Below, in pieces: positions 22,465 to 32,100 of a stretch of 64,000 nucleotides of DNA. The notes beneath the pieces are model-generated. The model was not told the DNA's origin. It saw nothing but the letters and a program-made list of their open reading frames with translations, and made no database searches. A program made the translations under genes and the position numbers. The stretch lies in contig JAHLJT010000631.1 in assembly GCA_031308135.1 (NCBI GenBank), positions 147,179,708-147,243,707 on the forward strand, written 5' to 3'. Each line of letters starts with the position of its first letter. Within the stretch, counting starts at the first letter, position 1. This DNA comes from Acheta domesticus. Lineage: Eukaryota; Arthropoda; Insecta; Orthoptera; Gryllidae.

Positions 22465-22745
22465 TTGAGGAAGAAATGAAAAATAAATGGAGCCATGAAT
22501 GGACAAATTATAAAGCCAGCTATCTTCATAAATCTATAAAAGTTTTTATGCAACTAGGCACCGACACTAAATTCCGACGCAAAGGAGCAAGTAGTCCTTT
22601 CAAGAATACGAACTGGACATTGTAAATTAAGCCATCTCTATTTGATCCAAAAATCACCTCCACCCTCATGTGATTTATGCAATTCACCTTTAAACCTTGA
22701 TCATATTTTCAAAGTATGTTCCAGGTATAACAGCCAAAGAGTATA
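22465..22745 (+). pseudogene. I-clade retrotransposon RNase H C-terminal relic
   Basis: The plus strand reads ATNYKAS-type RNase H sequence, then after a frameshift the C-terminal signature LSRIRTGHCKLSHLYL, PPSCDLC and LDHIFKVCSRY. This C-x2-C...H...C zinc-like motif follows RNase H in many I-group and Jockey-group retroposons. It ends in a stop. Only about 280 bp survive, so it is a 5'-truncated 3' fragment. Confidence 0.75.
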
Positions 22746-23441
22746 AAATGGATTTAACCACCAATCAATACTGCATTCTAAAGGAGACCAACGGCGCTGG
22801 CGCTGTCTCGCCGCCAATTGGTTTTTCCAAATATTGGAATTGCGGTTTCTCCTCGTAGAACTCTACACTACTGTACCGCACACGCGTAACTGCACCGACT
22901 GGTTGGTGATTACTAGATGAGTGCTTTCTCTTCTCGAATGCCTTAATCCCTTTCCGTGACAAAATTATTCTTTCTTCGTATCTCCTCCACCGCACTAGAC
23001 CCTCCGAAATCGTTCTTATCACCATCAATGTTCTAATTTCCACTTCACCATGCCGCGATCACCGCATCACCCACGTGTCCACATAGCTTTGCACTTCCCT
23101 CACTAATTTCTGTTATTATGTTTCTTCTATTACACTTATGATAATCATCAGTCACTTTCCTCACTTAACTCGTAATACTTTTCATTCCTATTGTCCACCT
23201 TGGCTCGATCACCGCCGATTTCTATCATATCGTCTCCACATTACTTTTCCATTGCCATCTCTCGTCCTTGCCTCAAGACAGTTTTCTCCCAACTGACCTT
23301 CCGTCTTCCGCCGTTCGATCGAATCCCTCGTTCAGAGCCTTCGTTCACGACCCGGTTGATTTTCCCCGTGATCGATTCGTTGTCCACGCGCCAATTTTGA
23401 ATGTCGTTGTTTGTGTAATGATGGTCTTTTGACCATACGGT

Positions 23442-23444
<3 letters not shown>
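22746..23444 (-). other. Unassigned region, purine-rich on the minus strand
   Basis: A 92-residue frame at 22765-23043 (minus) is rich in R, E and K but has no recognised domain. The composition mirrors the candidate leader at 21.6-22.2 kb on the opposite strand. A CCAAT element lies near 22816. It could be a second leader exon, but evidence is weak. Confidence 0.25.

Positions 23445-23489
<45 letters not shown>
23445..23489. repeat. (AT)n microsatellite
   Basis: About 22 uninterrupted AT units. Confidence 0.95.
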
Positions 23490-23492
<3 letters not shown>

Positions 23493-23539
23493 ACTCAACG
23501 GTTATCAGTCAACAATGAAACAAAAAACAAGAATGAAAA

Positions 23540-23920
23540 CATTCGAAATTGGCGCGCGCCGACGGGAGGTATCTCACCGCGGAACGAGCCGAGAACTTTG
23601 ATAGAGCAACTGCTCGTGTAAACGACCGCGTTCCAGTGCATGAGCGCATGAACAATATTCAAATTCACGAACCGGACAAGAAGCGAAGAGGACGGAAGAT
23701 CGTGCAGGAACGTGTTGAGGGCGGCGCGGGAGGACTCGTGGCCGCTTGGAACTCGCCCGGCCACGCACAGCAGCTGGGTGTTCGAGGAGGCGACAGCGCA
23801 AGGGCGTGTGACCTTCGCGACAGTCCCGTTGGCTGGTGTGAGAAGACGGCGAACGTTGAGTATTGAAACGTTTCGTTCTGGGTATAGCGAGAGAGTGGAA
23901 CTGTGAGAAGACGCGTTATT
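23540..23920. other. CpG-rich block
   Basis: It has open frames on both strands in several phases, which is what CpG-rich non-coding DNA gives. There are no conserved motifs. It could be a regulatory island. Confidence 0.3.
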
Positions 23921-24513
23921 TAACCAGAATTAGTCACGAGAACTGGGGAGGGGAAATAACTAGTGACGGAGCTATTTGCAATTTACTAGACATTTTCCAT
24001 ATTCCAAGTCAATGACCAAAGAGGGGAGTTAAAATCTAATCGAATTTTGATAACATGTAATATTTCTTGTTCAATATGAGGGATTTCTTTTGTAAAATAG
24101 CTTTAAGGATTTTGGATTGGAAATTATGTTGAATGCGATTATTAACAAAGGGATAATTTCTGTGTAAATAATTGCTTAAAGAATTAGTTCAAAGTTGATG
24201 TTAAATTTGTGTGTAAATTAGCAGTAAGTGGTATTGCCAGTAAATTTGCGTGGGATCCCATTTGCACAGGCCTGAATAAATTGCTGATGAATAGTTTCTG
24301 AAAGGTATTTGAAACGATCAAAGCTATAATTTCATTTGTCATTATGTTTCCTTTATTTGGAATCTTTAGATGGAATAAATCCTGACTTATTGTCAGAAAG
24401 GTGTCGTTAAATTGAATCACATGCGATTCCGAATCACGGCTTCTCCCTGCCAAGACCCCTGCGCCTTTTCAGGTTCTTAAAAAAATAATTAGGATTATTG
24501 TGGCGAAGTACCG

Positions 24514-24517
<4 letters not shown>
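23921..24517. other. No gene recognised
   Basis: AT-rich DNA without repeats that recur elsewhere in the window. Confidence 0.4.

Positions 24518-24562
<45 letters not shown>
24518..24562. repeat. (AT)n microsatellite
   Basis: About 22 AT units, followed by degenerate cactatat repeats to about 24590. Confidence 0.95.
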
Positions 24563-24598
24563 CACTATATATAATCACTATATATACACATACATATC

Positions 24599-24870
24599 AG
24601 TGGCGTGCGGTGATAGTTTTAGCACGGAAAGCACTTTGAAAGTCCAAGTCCATATATTCGTGTTATTTATTTTTTTAAATTGCATACATTTAAAAAATAG
24701 TCGTGTAAATTCTTGTGCGATTTGACGTGGAATGGCTCGTACTTCAATTCGTTTCGCTCTCACTCATAAGAATATAGATGACCTGCAAGTCACCCACGAT
24801 GTTACCCATAAAAACAAGTATGAAACAATGTCAAACATTTTGGGGGCAGAGTGAACATCTAAAATACTAA
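24599..24870. other. hAT-like terminal sequence and flank
   Basis: It begins cagtggcgtgcggtga, close to the CAGTGGCGG start at 45612 and the CAGTGGTGG start at 14124. No matching inverted end was found nearby, so only a one-ended relic is claimed. Confidence 0.35.
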
Positions 24871-25004
24871 ATGAAGTCGTAGGCTTCCGCGGCTGGAGTC
24901 ATGTGGATGATCTTGGCTGTCCGGGTGACGCCGCGTCGAAGGCTGTGTTACCGACGTTTCGACCATTTTATCGTGGTCTTCCTCAGGGCTGGTATGCGCC
25001 GTGA
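24871..25004 (-). mobile_element. Penelope-associated terminal fragment with hammerhead-like core
   Basis: On the minus strand, CTGAGGA is followed by a GACCA/TGGTC stem and then CGAAACGTC, all within 24953-24986. This is the order of a hammerhead ribozyme core (CUGANGA, stem II, GAAA). Penelope-like elements are known to carry such motifs in their terminal repeats. One extra A separates the core from stem II, and stems I and III are not clearly paired, so activity is uncertain. Confidence 0.5.
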
Positions 25005-25954
25005 TTTTTTTTTCAATTTCCCCCCTCCAGTTACCCTGGGGGGCAGAAATTTATTCAACGTTCGGGGTACAAATTGAGCTGCAGCCGATTAGGCTTGTGC
25101 AGCGGGCTTCGGGCCTATCTTAAATAAACTACTTAAAAACTATCTTAAAATTAGTTACCACAACAATTGCCACTTTGGGCATTGGCTAGTATTTATACAA
25201 AAGGATTGAGAGTGAATTCTCTATAAAGTTCTTGTTCTATAAAGTTCTTCTTGCCGCGACTTTTGAAATCATGCTCACTCTCATTCATTCTTAAGGTATA
25301 TTTACAACACATTCACTCACTCATACATACTCACATTGCACTTCACTATTTACACTACTGACATCACTTTTAGTCGCCACGGCGCCGACTTCACTCAAGC
25401 GTCCGTGGCGCCGCGACGTCTTCGTTGCCAGGCGGCCCCGGCCGCGAGAGGCGTTTCCGCGCGGTTTCCGGCTCCAGTGAGCGGCGATCGCCTCCCACGC
25501 ACTTGCTGCTTCCACTCTTTGCACAGCTCAGAGAACTCGTGCGGGGCAGCGCGCGGAAGGTGAAGGCGACGCGCTGTGGGCCCTTCTGTGAAAGGCCCTG
25601 TGCACGCCGCTGTTCGCCGCTATGCGGCCTCGCGCAGGATGCGCGGAGCAGACGGCCCCAGCGCCCTCACGAGCGCCGTCTTCGCCCGCTTCTTTAGCTC
25701 CGCCGGGAACTGGTTTTGTACGCCTAGACCTCGTCAGCGGTTTTAGGTGTGCGGTCAGGTCGGAAATTGGGAATATGCGGACGCGCCGCGAGGCGCGCCT
25801 CTCTGTTTTCTGCGACCCGAATTGGCCGCAAAGTAGAAGAAGGGGCAGCCGCAAAAATCTCACATGCATACGCCCACACGGGGCGCATGCACGCGGTGGA
25901 ATAAGCGGCGCTTCAAGGAGAGGTATAGGTCGGATGATCGGAGAAGAGGTTTTA

Positions 25955-28325
25955 GAAGAAGGGTTCTAATTTTAATTTTGGCAGCGAGATATCGAGCGTG
26001 TGCGTGTGCCAGCGAAGACCGCTGTCAAGAAACACGCCCAAATATCTCGCTTCGCTCTGCCATGGGAGACGCGTGCCCCCCAAGCTCACAGTTTCATTGG
26101 GGTCTGCCTTCTTACGAGTGAAGTTGACAGCCACACATTTCCCTAGGTTTAGAGCGAGTCGTTTCCGACTCAGCCATTCGGGAAAGGCGGCGAGAAATCG
26201 CTTAAGTATTTAATTGACTGCCTTCCGTTCGCCGATTTCGCGTAATACGCAAAATCTTCCGCAAACATCAGGAGACCGCAGCGTTGAATACCAGTCCCTT
26301 TATCAGCAGGAAGCGGCGCGTCATTAACGTATAAGCCGAAGAGGGTAGGAGAGAGAACGCTCCCCTGAGGCACGCCCGCCTCTACTCGTCTGAGGGACGA
26401 ATATACTTTGTTAACTCGCACTTTGAACTGCCTGTCAGAGAGGAAACTCGCGATCAATCTGAGGTAGCAGTCGCTTACCCCCAACCCCGCGAGACACGCG
26501 AGCAACCCCGCATGCCACACGGAGTCGAAAGCCGACCGCATGTCCAGAAAGACAGCAGGCAAATTTTGCCGTCTCTCAAGGGCGAGGCCGATCTCCGTGC
26601 AAAGCCGCGTAAGCTGCTGCGCGGAGCTGTGACCAGCTCTAAAGCCAAATTGTTCATCTCTGAAAAGGTTGAGACGACGTATTTCCTGTTGCAACCTCGA
26701 CAGAATCAGTCTCTCAAACGTCTTCCCTAAGATGGAGAGTAGACTAAGAGGTCTATAACTGCTCGGGAGTAATTTGTTTTTGCCAGGTTTAGGTAATAGC
26801 GAGATGGTTGCTAATCTCCATGCCTTGGGAAAATATCCGCGCGCCAGGCACGCATTCAGGAGCTCGAGTAAAACCTCGACTCCGTGCCCGCCCAGAGCGC
26901 GCAGTTGCGCTGCTGATACACCATCTGGGCCACGAGCTTTCTTAGGATTTAAAGCTCTCAGCTCCGTCTGTAACTCCCTTCTCGTCACCCGCCGCGCCGA
27001 GGAGAGGGGGGCCGGCGGGCCAACGGCATTGTAGCTGGCTGTGCGCGCCAATGAACCACCACCTGTTACAGTGGTGATTAACGGCAGTGCAGCGGCACCC
27101 ATTCCGAACGCACGAAACTGCTGCTCGAGCGAATCCGCGAAGATTTCACTCTTTGCTGCGTCGTCCCACGCGTAAGCAGGCGTAGATAGTGGAGCACCGG
27201 GCGCCCCCGTTCCGGCGTTGCTCTGGATTGGGCTGTTTACTCCCGGTTTACGGCCCAGCGCACGAGATAGATCCCAAATGTGCCTCTCATGAAGATTGCA
27301 CTTTGCAATAGTTTCAGACCATTGAGCAGCTCTCTCATCTCGTAGAGATGAACGGAATTCTCCGCTTAATCTGCGCGCCCGCTCTCCGTCAACGGGATCA
27401 CCGTAGCGGCGATGAACCTTAACAGTTCTGCGCAGTTCTCTTAAGATCCTTCTTTGCTCATCTGTGAGCTCAGGACGAGAATTCTCTATTCGCGTGACAG
27501 TTGTATTTTGCTTGAAAACCGATTTCAACGTTACAGTGAAATGATTCACTGCTTCGTCGATCTCAGCTTCCGTATTTAGTGGTTTCTGCTCAAGCTGAGA
27601 ATTCAGCTGTGTTGCGAAACCTGCCCAGTCTGTGTCACTCGAAGTTCGAAAGTTAGCTTGGCGTTTCGCTGCAAGAGACGCCACTACACATGTTACTGGA
27701 TTATGATCGGAATCCAGTGCGGCGATTGAACGGGCAACCACGCATTGAACGCCTTCCACGATCATAAAATCAATAACGCCCGGGTTCCGATTTCGTACTT
27801 CCGGAAAATGCGTAGGGCTATTCGTTGCGCAGATCTCTACGCCCCGCCTTGTCGCTACAAGATTGGCAATTTTGTTGCCGTTTCTATTTGCTCCGAGGCC
27901 GCTCCAATTCCTATGTCTAGCGTTAAAATCACCCAGAAGGATGACTTTGGAATTTAATACAAGAAGTGCATCAATTCCAGACGGATCTAAGGTTTGGTCT
28001 GGGCAGTAGACGGATACGACTAGAAGTCGACCGCTAGAGCAATAGCAAGGATTTCGGCTTCAAGCTGCGGCAATTCGCGGCGAAGCACGATCGCTACACC
28101 GCCACCTGGCCTGCCTACGCGGTCTCGGCGATAAACAGCGAATCCCCGGAGTTTGAATTCATGTTCATCACTAAGCCACGTTTCTTGTAAAGCCAAGATA
28201 TCTAGTTGAAATTCAACTGAGAATTGTTCCAATTGCTGGGCTTTTAGTATTGCACTTCGCGCATTCCAGGTGCAGGCGCGGAGAGGTGCTGTTCGCATAG
28301 CTACGCGGTTATTTGAGTTAGGCAT
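25955..28325 (-). pseudogene. Jockey-type ORF2: AP endonuclease and reverse transcriptase (inactive)
   Basis: ORF2 starts at ATG 28325. The endonuclease shows TWNARSA, LALQETW and GGGVAI; then, after a frameshift at about 28030, LLGDFNARH (about 27930) and SDHNPV. The RT has KARGPDG, PSSYRPLSLL, FGFRAGHSS, FLDMRSAFDSVW and VPQGSVLSP. Block C reads FAEDF (26253-26264) instead of FADD: the first catalytic aspartate is glutamate, so polymerase activity should be lost. A second frameshift near 26205 precedes KRLALNLGKCVAVNF and YLGVFLD. It is one of the best preserved retroposon frames here, with a 531-codon open stretch (26170-27765). Confidence 0.9.
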
Positions 28326-28556
28326 GATCGGGCAATTGTTCGTAAATACGCTCTAATATCACCAAAAACTGGCTTTTGGTGAGTACGGGCGTGGCAGCTG
28401 CGGGTGCAGTGGGCCCCGCTCCGGACGCCTGTGAAAGCGTTGCGTTGGCCTGCGCGGTGCGTGCCGCGCCAGAGCGGTGCACGTCCGCAGAATTGGCCGG
28501 CCCGCCGCTAGCTGCCTGCCGAGGCGCCTTGTTCCTGCTAGGCGTCGGCCGTTTTT
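28318..28556 (-). pseudogene. Jockey-type ORF1 (gag-like) C-terminus
   Basis: The minus-strand frame is alanine/proline rich (QASGAGPTAPAAATPV) and ends FLVILERIYEQLPDHA then TAA. It stops inside the ORF2 start codon context, the arrangement expected for a two-ORF Jockey element. The N-terminal part and the zinc knuckles are missing because the copy is 5'-truncated. Confidence 0.6.
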
Positions 28557-28696
28557 TTCATCCACTGTTTTTTTTACTTTTTACTTATTAGGGCCCGGCA
28601 ACGAATTTTGTTCTAGCGAAAATTTGCCATTTTTTGCGCAATTTTACATAACTTTCCTGTACTACGTATATTACTTCGAATATACGTACATATACT
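28557..28696 (+). mobile_element. Element E fragment (palindromic end)
   Basis: It matches the last 140 bp of the family (catccact...gggcccggcaacg...cctgtactacgtatatta), ending in a mutated palindrome tatacgtacatatac. Confidence 0.75.
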
Positions 28697-30130
28697 AAAG
28701 CCTGTAACGGAATCTGTTATTCTCATTTCTGGGAGAAAATATCCCTGGTTATTCAGGGTTGCAAGAAAATTTACTGCTGGTGAGAACGAGGCTGCTAGTA
28801 GATTTATGATCAACAGAAAAACACAGTAGAAATATAGTGAACTAACAATATAATCACTTAAAGAAACAAGAAACACAATTACAGAATGCAGCACTAATAA
28901 AAAGAAATACACATGTATACATCCACAAAAATAAATTATTGTGACCACTTTGTAATTGAATGTCCTGAGCTTTCCACAGGAAATAAGTTCGTAACTATAG
29001 GACAGACTGTGACACAACAGTATCATACTTGTGTGCAAATAAAACAAAAACACTTTAAAATTAATATATTGTCGTCAAACAAAAGAAACTTATTTTTCTG
29101 CACTATTTGCCTGGGTACCGCATAGTGCACTGTACCAAAATCCGACGATAGGAGAGAGAAAAATAATACAATTTCTTTTTAATCTTACCCCTTTTATACT
29201 AATTTTTTTAATGAAATGTAAGGAACTTATGATTCTTTTCTGATTTGAAGCTTATGATCGAATTAAATAAATTCTAGAGTCTACCTACAATATGAAATAA
29301 TCCAATATATAACCTAGCTCGTCGCGGATTTTGTTGGGAGCTGGCAAGACGTATTTTATAATAAAATTACTGACAATATTCTTTCGACTTTCCTGGGTGT
29401 CCTGGCAGCGTGACCTTGTGCCCAGCCGGTGGGGTCGCGGCGTCTGCTCACGTCGCACGGGCTGCTGGCTCGATTTAATTCGACCTACACCCACGGTCAC
29501 GTCTCCAAGAATTCCTCCTTACGAATTCTGCTCCTCAGTCGCAGGATCGGCGTTTACAAAAAAATAAAAAGCTGAAAAGTTTGTAAAGCGTGTTAATCTT
29601 TACCCTTACGTACTATTCATACTTGTCGCCACGTCGCGTCATTACATGATAGAATATCAATATAATTACATTTACTCATCCGCCACGCGGACAGATAGTT
29701 GTTTTGCCGTCAATCGATTTTTCGGTATCTCGGCCTCGGTCGGGCGGAGGGGGAGTGTGAGGGCAAGACAGGTTGGTCTTTGTCAAGCCTTTGCTTGACG
29801 GGGTGTTGAAGGTTCTTATCTCTGTTTATTCTGCCAAGGGAACGGCTTTTGGGTATGAGAAATGACATGTCGAGAGACATGACCTTCCTTCTAATCACCT
29901 CACGTACAATTGTCACAATTTTTTGGAATTTTTCTCGTTCGGAACAAAGTCAGTTTATGTGAGCTTCTTGCTGTGCGTGGGTGTAGATCTCTGACTTGTT
30001 TCTTTGGTGTTTTCGATTTTTTACGTATCTGTTAATATGGTTTCGACTTCATTACAGATCAGTACCGACGAATACCGACTACGTCAGTCTGTGGATGTCC
30101 CTCGTCGAGTGAACACCGTCCCGGAGCGCT
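28697..30130. other. No gene recognised
   Basis: AT-rich to 29300. 29380-29520 is GC-richer. A minus frame at 29710-29916 is basic and proline-rich, but I recognise no family. Confidence 0.35.
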
Positions 30131-30553
30131 CCGAGCTTAGGCGCAGGTAGTTTTCTTGCAGGTGGTCAAAGGCTTAGTGTACTGCACCGGCGGTGTCGTC
30201 GCAGCGCAAGGATTGAAAGATAAGTGTTGCACGCTTCTTATTTATTTGTCTTTTGGTTTGTTCTTTTTATAACGTAACTGTAACTGCAGTGATCTCGCTT
30301 ACTCTATTTTCAACTTATTTCTTTTGAGGTAGTTATCAAATTCCACTTTCCATTTTCGCCATTTTAATTTCACTTTGTTCCTTAACATCATATATTAGAA
30401 TTTCAAATTTTCAAATACGAGCAATAGCTAATAACTTCACTCCTCTGCTCGAAATTGTCTATCTTCTGTTCCCTTCGCCATCAATTTTCTTTCATTATCA
30501 ATTAATTTTTCCTGTTTCCATTTCATTTTTTTACTTTCCACATCTCCATCAGC

Positions 30554-31293
30554 ATGGCAAGGACCAATAGATCCAACTCTAGCGCGGCCAGTATCAACGT
30601 AGAGTTGAACACGGCAGTTGAGTAGTAGTAGAGCAAGTTGACACGGCAGTTGAGTAGAGCAACGTAGAGTTGAAAGAGGTGGGTAAGTGTCCTGCTTTCC
30701 TCGACTCCTTAGTGTCCGTTCTTACCGGAATGGTCGCCACGAATTTGGAGGAGAGTATGCGCTTCAACACAGATTTAATAAATGATTTGCGCGGGGAACT
30801 TGCAGAACGTGACCAGGAAATAAAAAATTTAAAGACAGAACTGGACGCAAGAACTGATCAGCTGGAGATGTACATCCGGCGGAACTCCCTGCGGATCTTT
30901 GGAGTAAAAGAAAGCGACAGTGAAGATCCACACCGGCTAGCGATTGACGTGGCGAAAAAGATAAGTGTTGACTTAAACCGCAACGATATCGATAGGTGCC
31001 ACAGAGTGGGACCAAGGATCCCTGGGAAATCCCACCCACTCATTGTAAAATTCGTCAGTTACAGGAAGCGCCGGGAGGTCTTCCGCGAAAAGAGAAAGCT
31101 GAAAAGTTCTATCATGACCATTCAGGAAGACTTAACAAAAGCCCGCCTGGAACTCTTGAATGAAGCTATTTTTACTTTCGGGCTGAGGAACGTGTGGGCA
31201 GAAGACGGAACTATCATCGTCAAAACAGGTAGTGGCCGTGCCCGCGTGCAGAGAAAGGCCGAGCTGCAAGCTGTAGGTAGCCGCTTAGCGTAG
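30554..31293 (+). pseudogene. LINE ORF1 (coiled coil plus RRM-like domain)
   Basis: ORF1 proteins of this type bind element RNA as trimers. The likely original start is ATG 30554 (MARTNRSNSSAAS). A stop follows after 23 codons because about 64 bp were duplicated (caacgtagagttgaa occurs at both 30596 and 30659). From 30670 the frame is open for 207 codons. It contains a heptad-rich helix (DLRGELAERDQEIKNLKTEL), then RRNSLRIFGV, IDRCHRVG and IVKF.SYRKRREVF, the pattern of the ORF1p RNA-binding domain. It ends with a basic tail and TAG. Confidence 0.75.
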
Positions 31294-31413
31294 GAGCGCC
31301 GTCCCTCACAACCTAACCCCTCTCACCACAGCCAAACGCACTCTTGGTATTTCCAAGACAATTTCCTTCTTTTCCTTATTTGCACTCTTTCTTAATACCC
31401 CCTTTCTCAAGGC

Positions 31414-32100
31414 ATGGCGTCACTAACAGGTAACAAGAATTCAAACCTACTTCATTCTTCTGTACCAGAACTAGATACGCATCCGTTGCTAGACGCCGAC
31501 GGTTCCCGTAATCATATTTTAACTCCCTCGTCGCGATCATTTTTTGTAGGACATATTAATGCACAGTCCCTCTATTGCCATATCGATGAAGTAAGAGAGC
31601 TAGTTACACTACACCATTTTCATGCACTCCTTGTTAGCGAATCGTGGTTGAAGACGACTTTTAACACGTCTCTTGTTTCACTTCCTGGCTACCATTTTCT
31701 AAGAACCGATAGGAATCCTAGTGTCGCATCACGTGGTGGAGGTGTCGGTATCTATGTCCGCGATGATCTTGCTTATAAATGTATCGTATCTTCAACAGGC
31801 GAAGTTAATCAGTCTAATGAATACCTCGTCATCGAAGTCTCAATTTTTGGAAAAGAATGCGCCTTAGCGGTGGTGTATTGCCCACCAAAAACAGGAAATA
31901 TTGAGGCCATGGGCAATGTAATTGCATCTTGCACAACCAAGTATTAAAACATAATATTGATGGGCGATTTTAATTGCAATCTTCGTCCACCATTACCGCT
32001 TACCGAGAATTTCAAGCGTTTTTTTACGAAATGAACCTTAAGATTCTGCCACTAAATCCTACACATCACACTGCCGGCACAGACACATGGAATGACCATA
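31414..32100 (+). pseudogene. LINE ORF2 N-terminus: apurinic-type endonuclease (truncated)
   Basis: ATG 31414 opens a 177-codon frame with HINAQSL (31552), ALLVSESWL and RGGGVGIYV, then ALAVVYCPP. These are the N, E and Y motifs of LINE endonucleases. The frame is lost at 31945, but the next frame continues with ILMGDFNCNL (about 31958-31987), the D.N motif, and later LPLNPTHHT..TDTW. Similarity stops at about 32100, before the SDH motif, and no RT is present. Confidence 0.8.

Larger units (their letters stand above)
25005..28556 (-). mobile_element. Jockey-type non-LTR retrotransposon, 5'-truncated (3.55 kb)
   Basis: On the minus strand this holds the end of ORF1, ORF2 (endonuclease and RT), a degenerate 3' region and an A9 tail at about 25005-25016. 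The ORF1 stop and ORF2 start overlap as ATGCCTAA (28325-28318). Near the 3' end GGGGGG and CCCCCC can pair (about 25020-25045), a possible RT recognition hairpin. It is GC-rich compared with its surroundings. The 5' end abuts an element E end at 28557. Confidence 0.85.
30131..32100 (+). mobile_element. Truncated LINE with ORF1 and endonuclease (CR1/L2-like)
   Basis: The order is leader, ORF1 with coiled coil and RNA-binding fold, a 120-bp gap, then the endonuclease part of ORF2. The sequence ends within the endonuclease domain and no RT follows, so the copy is 3'-truncated by deletion or later rearrangement. The clade is inferred from the ORF1 type and endonuclease wording. Confidence 0.75.

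Noticed and set aside
23549..23866. 105-residue basic frame in a CpG block
   Set aside because: Overlapping frames on the other strand are equally open and no motif is seen.
29710..29916. Basic minus-strand frame
   Set aside because: No recognised family and no supporting context; listed only as unassigned DNA.
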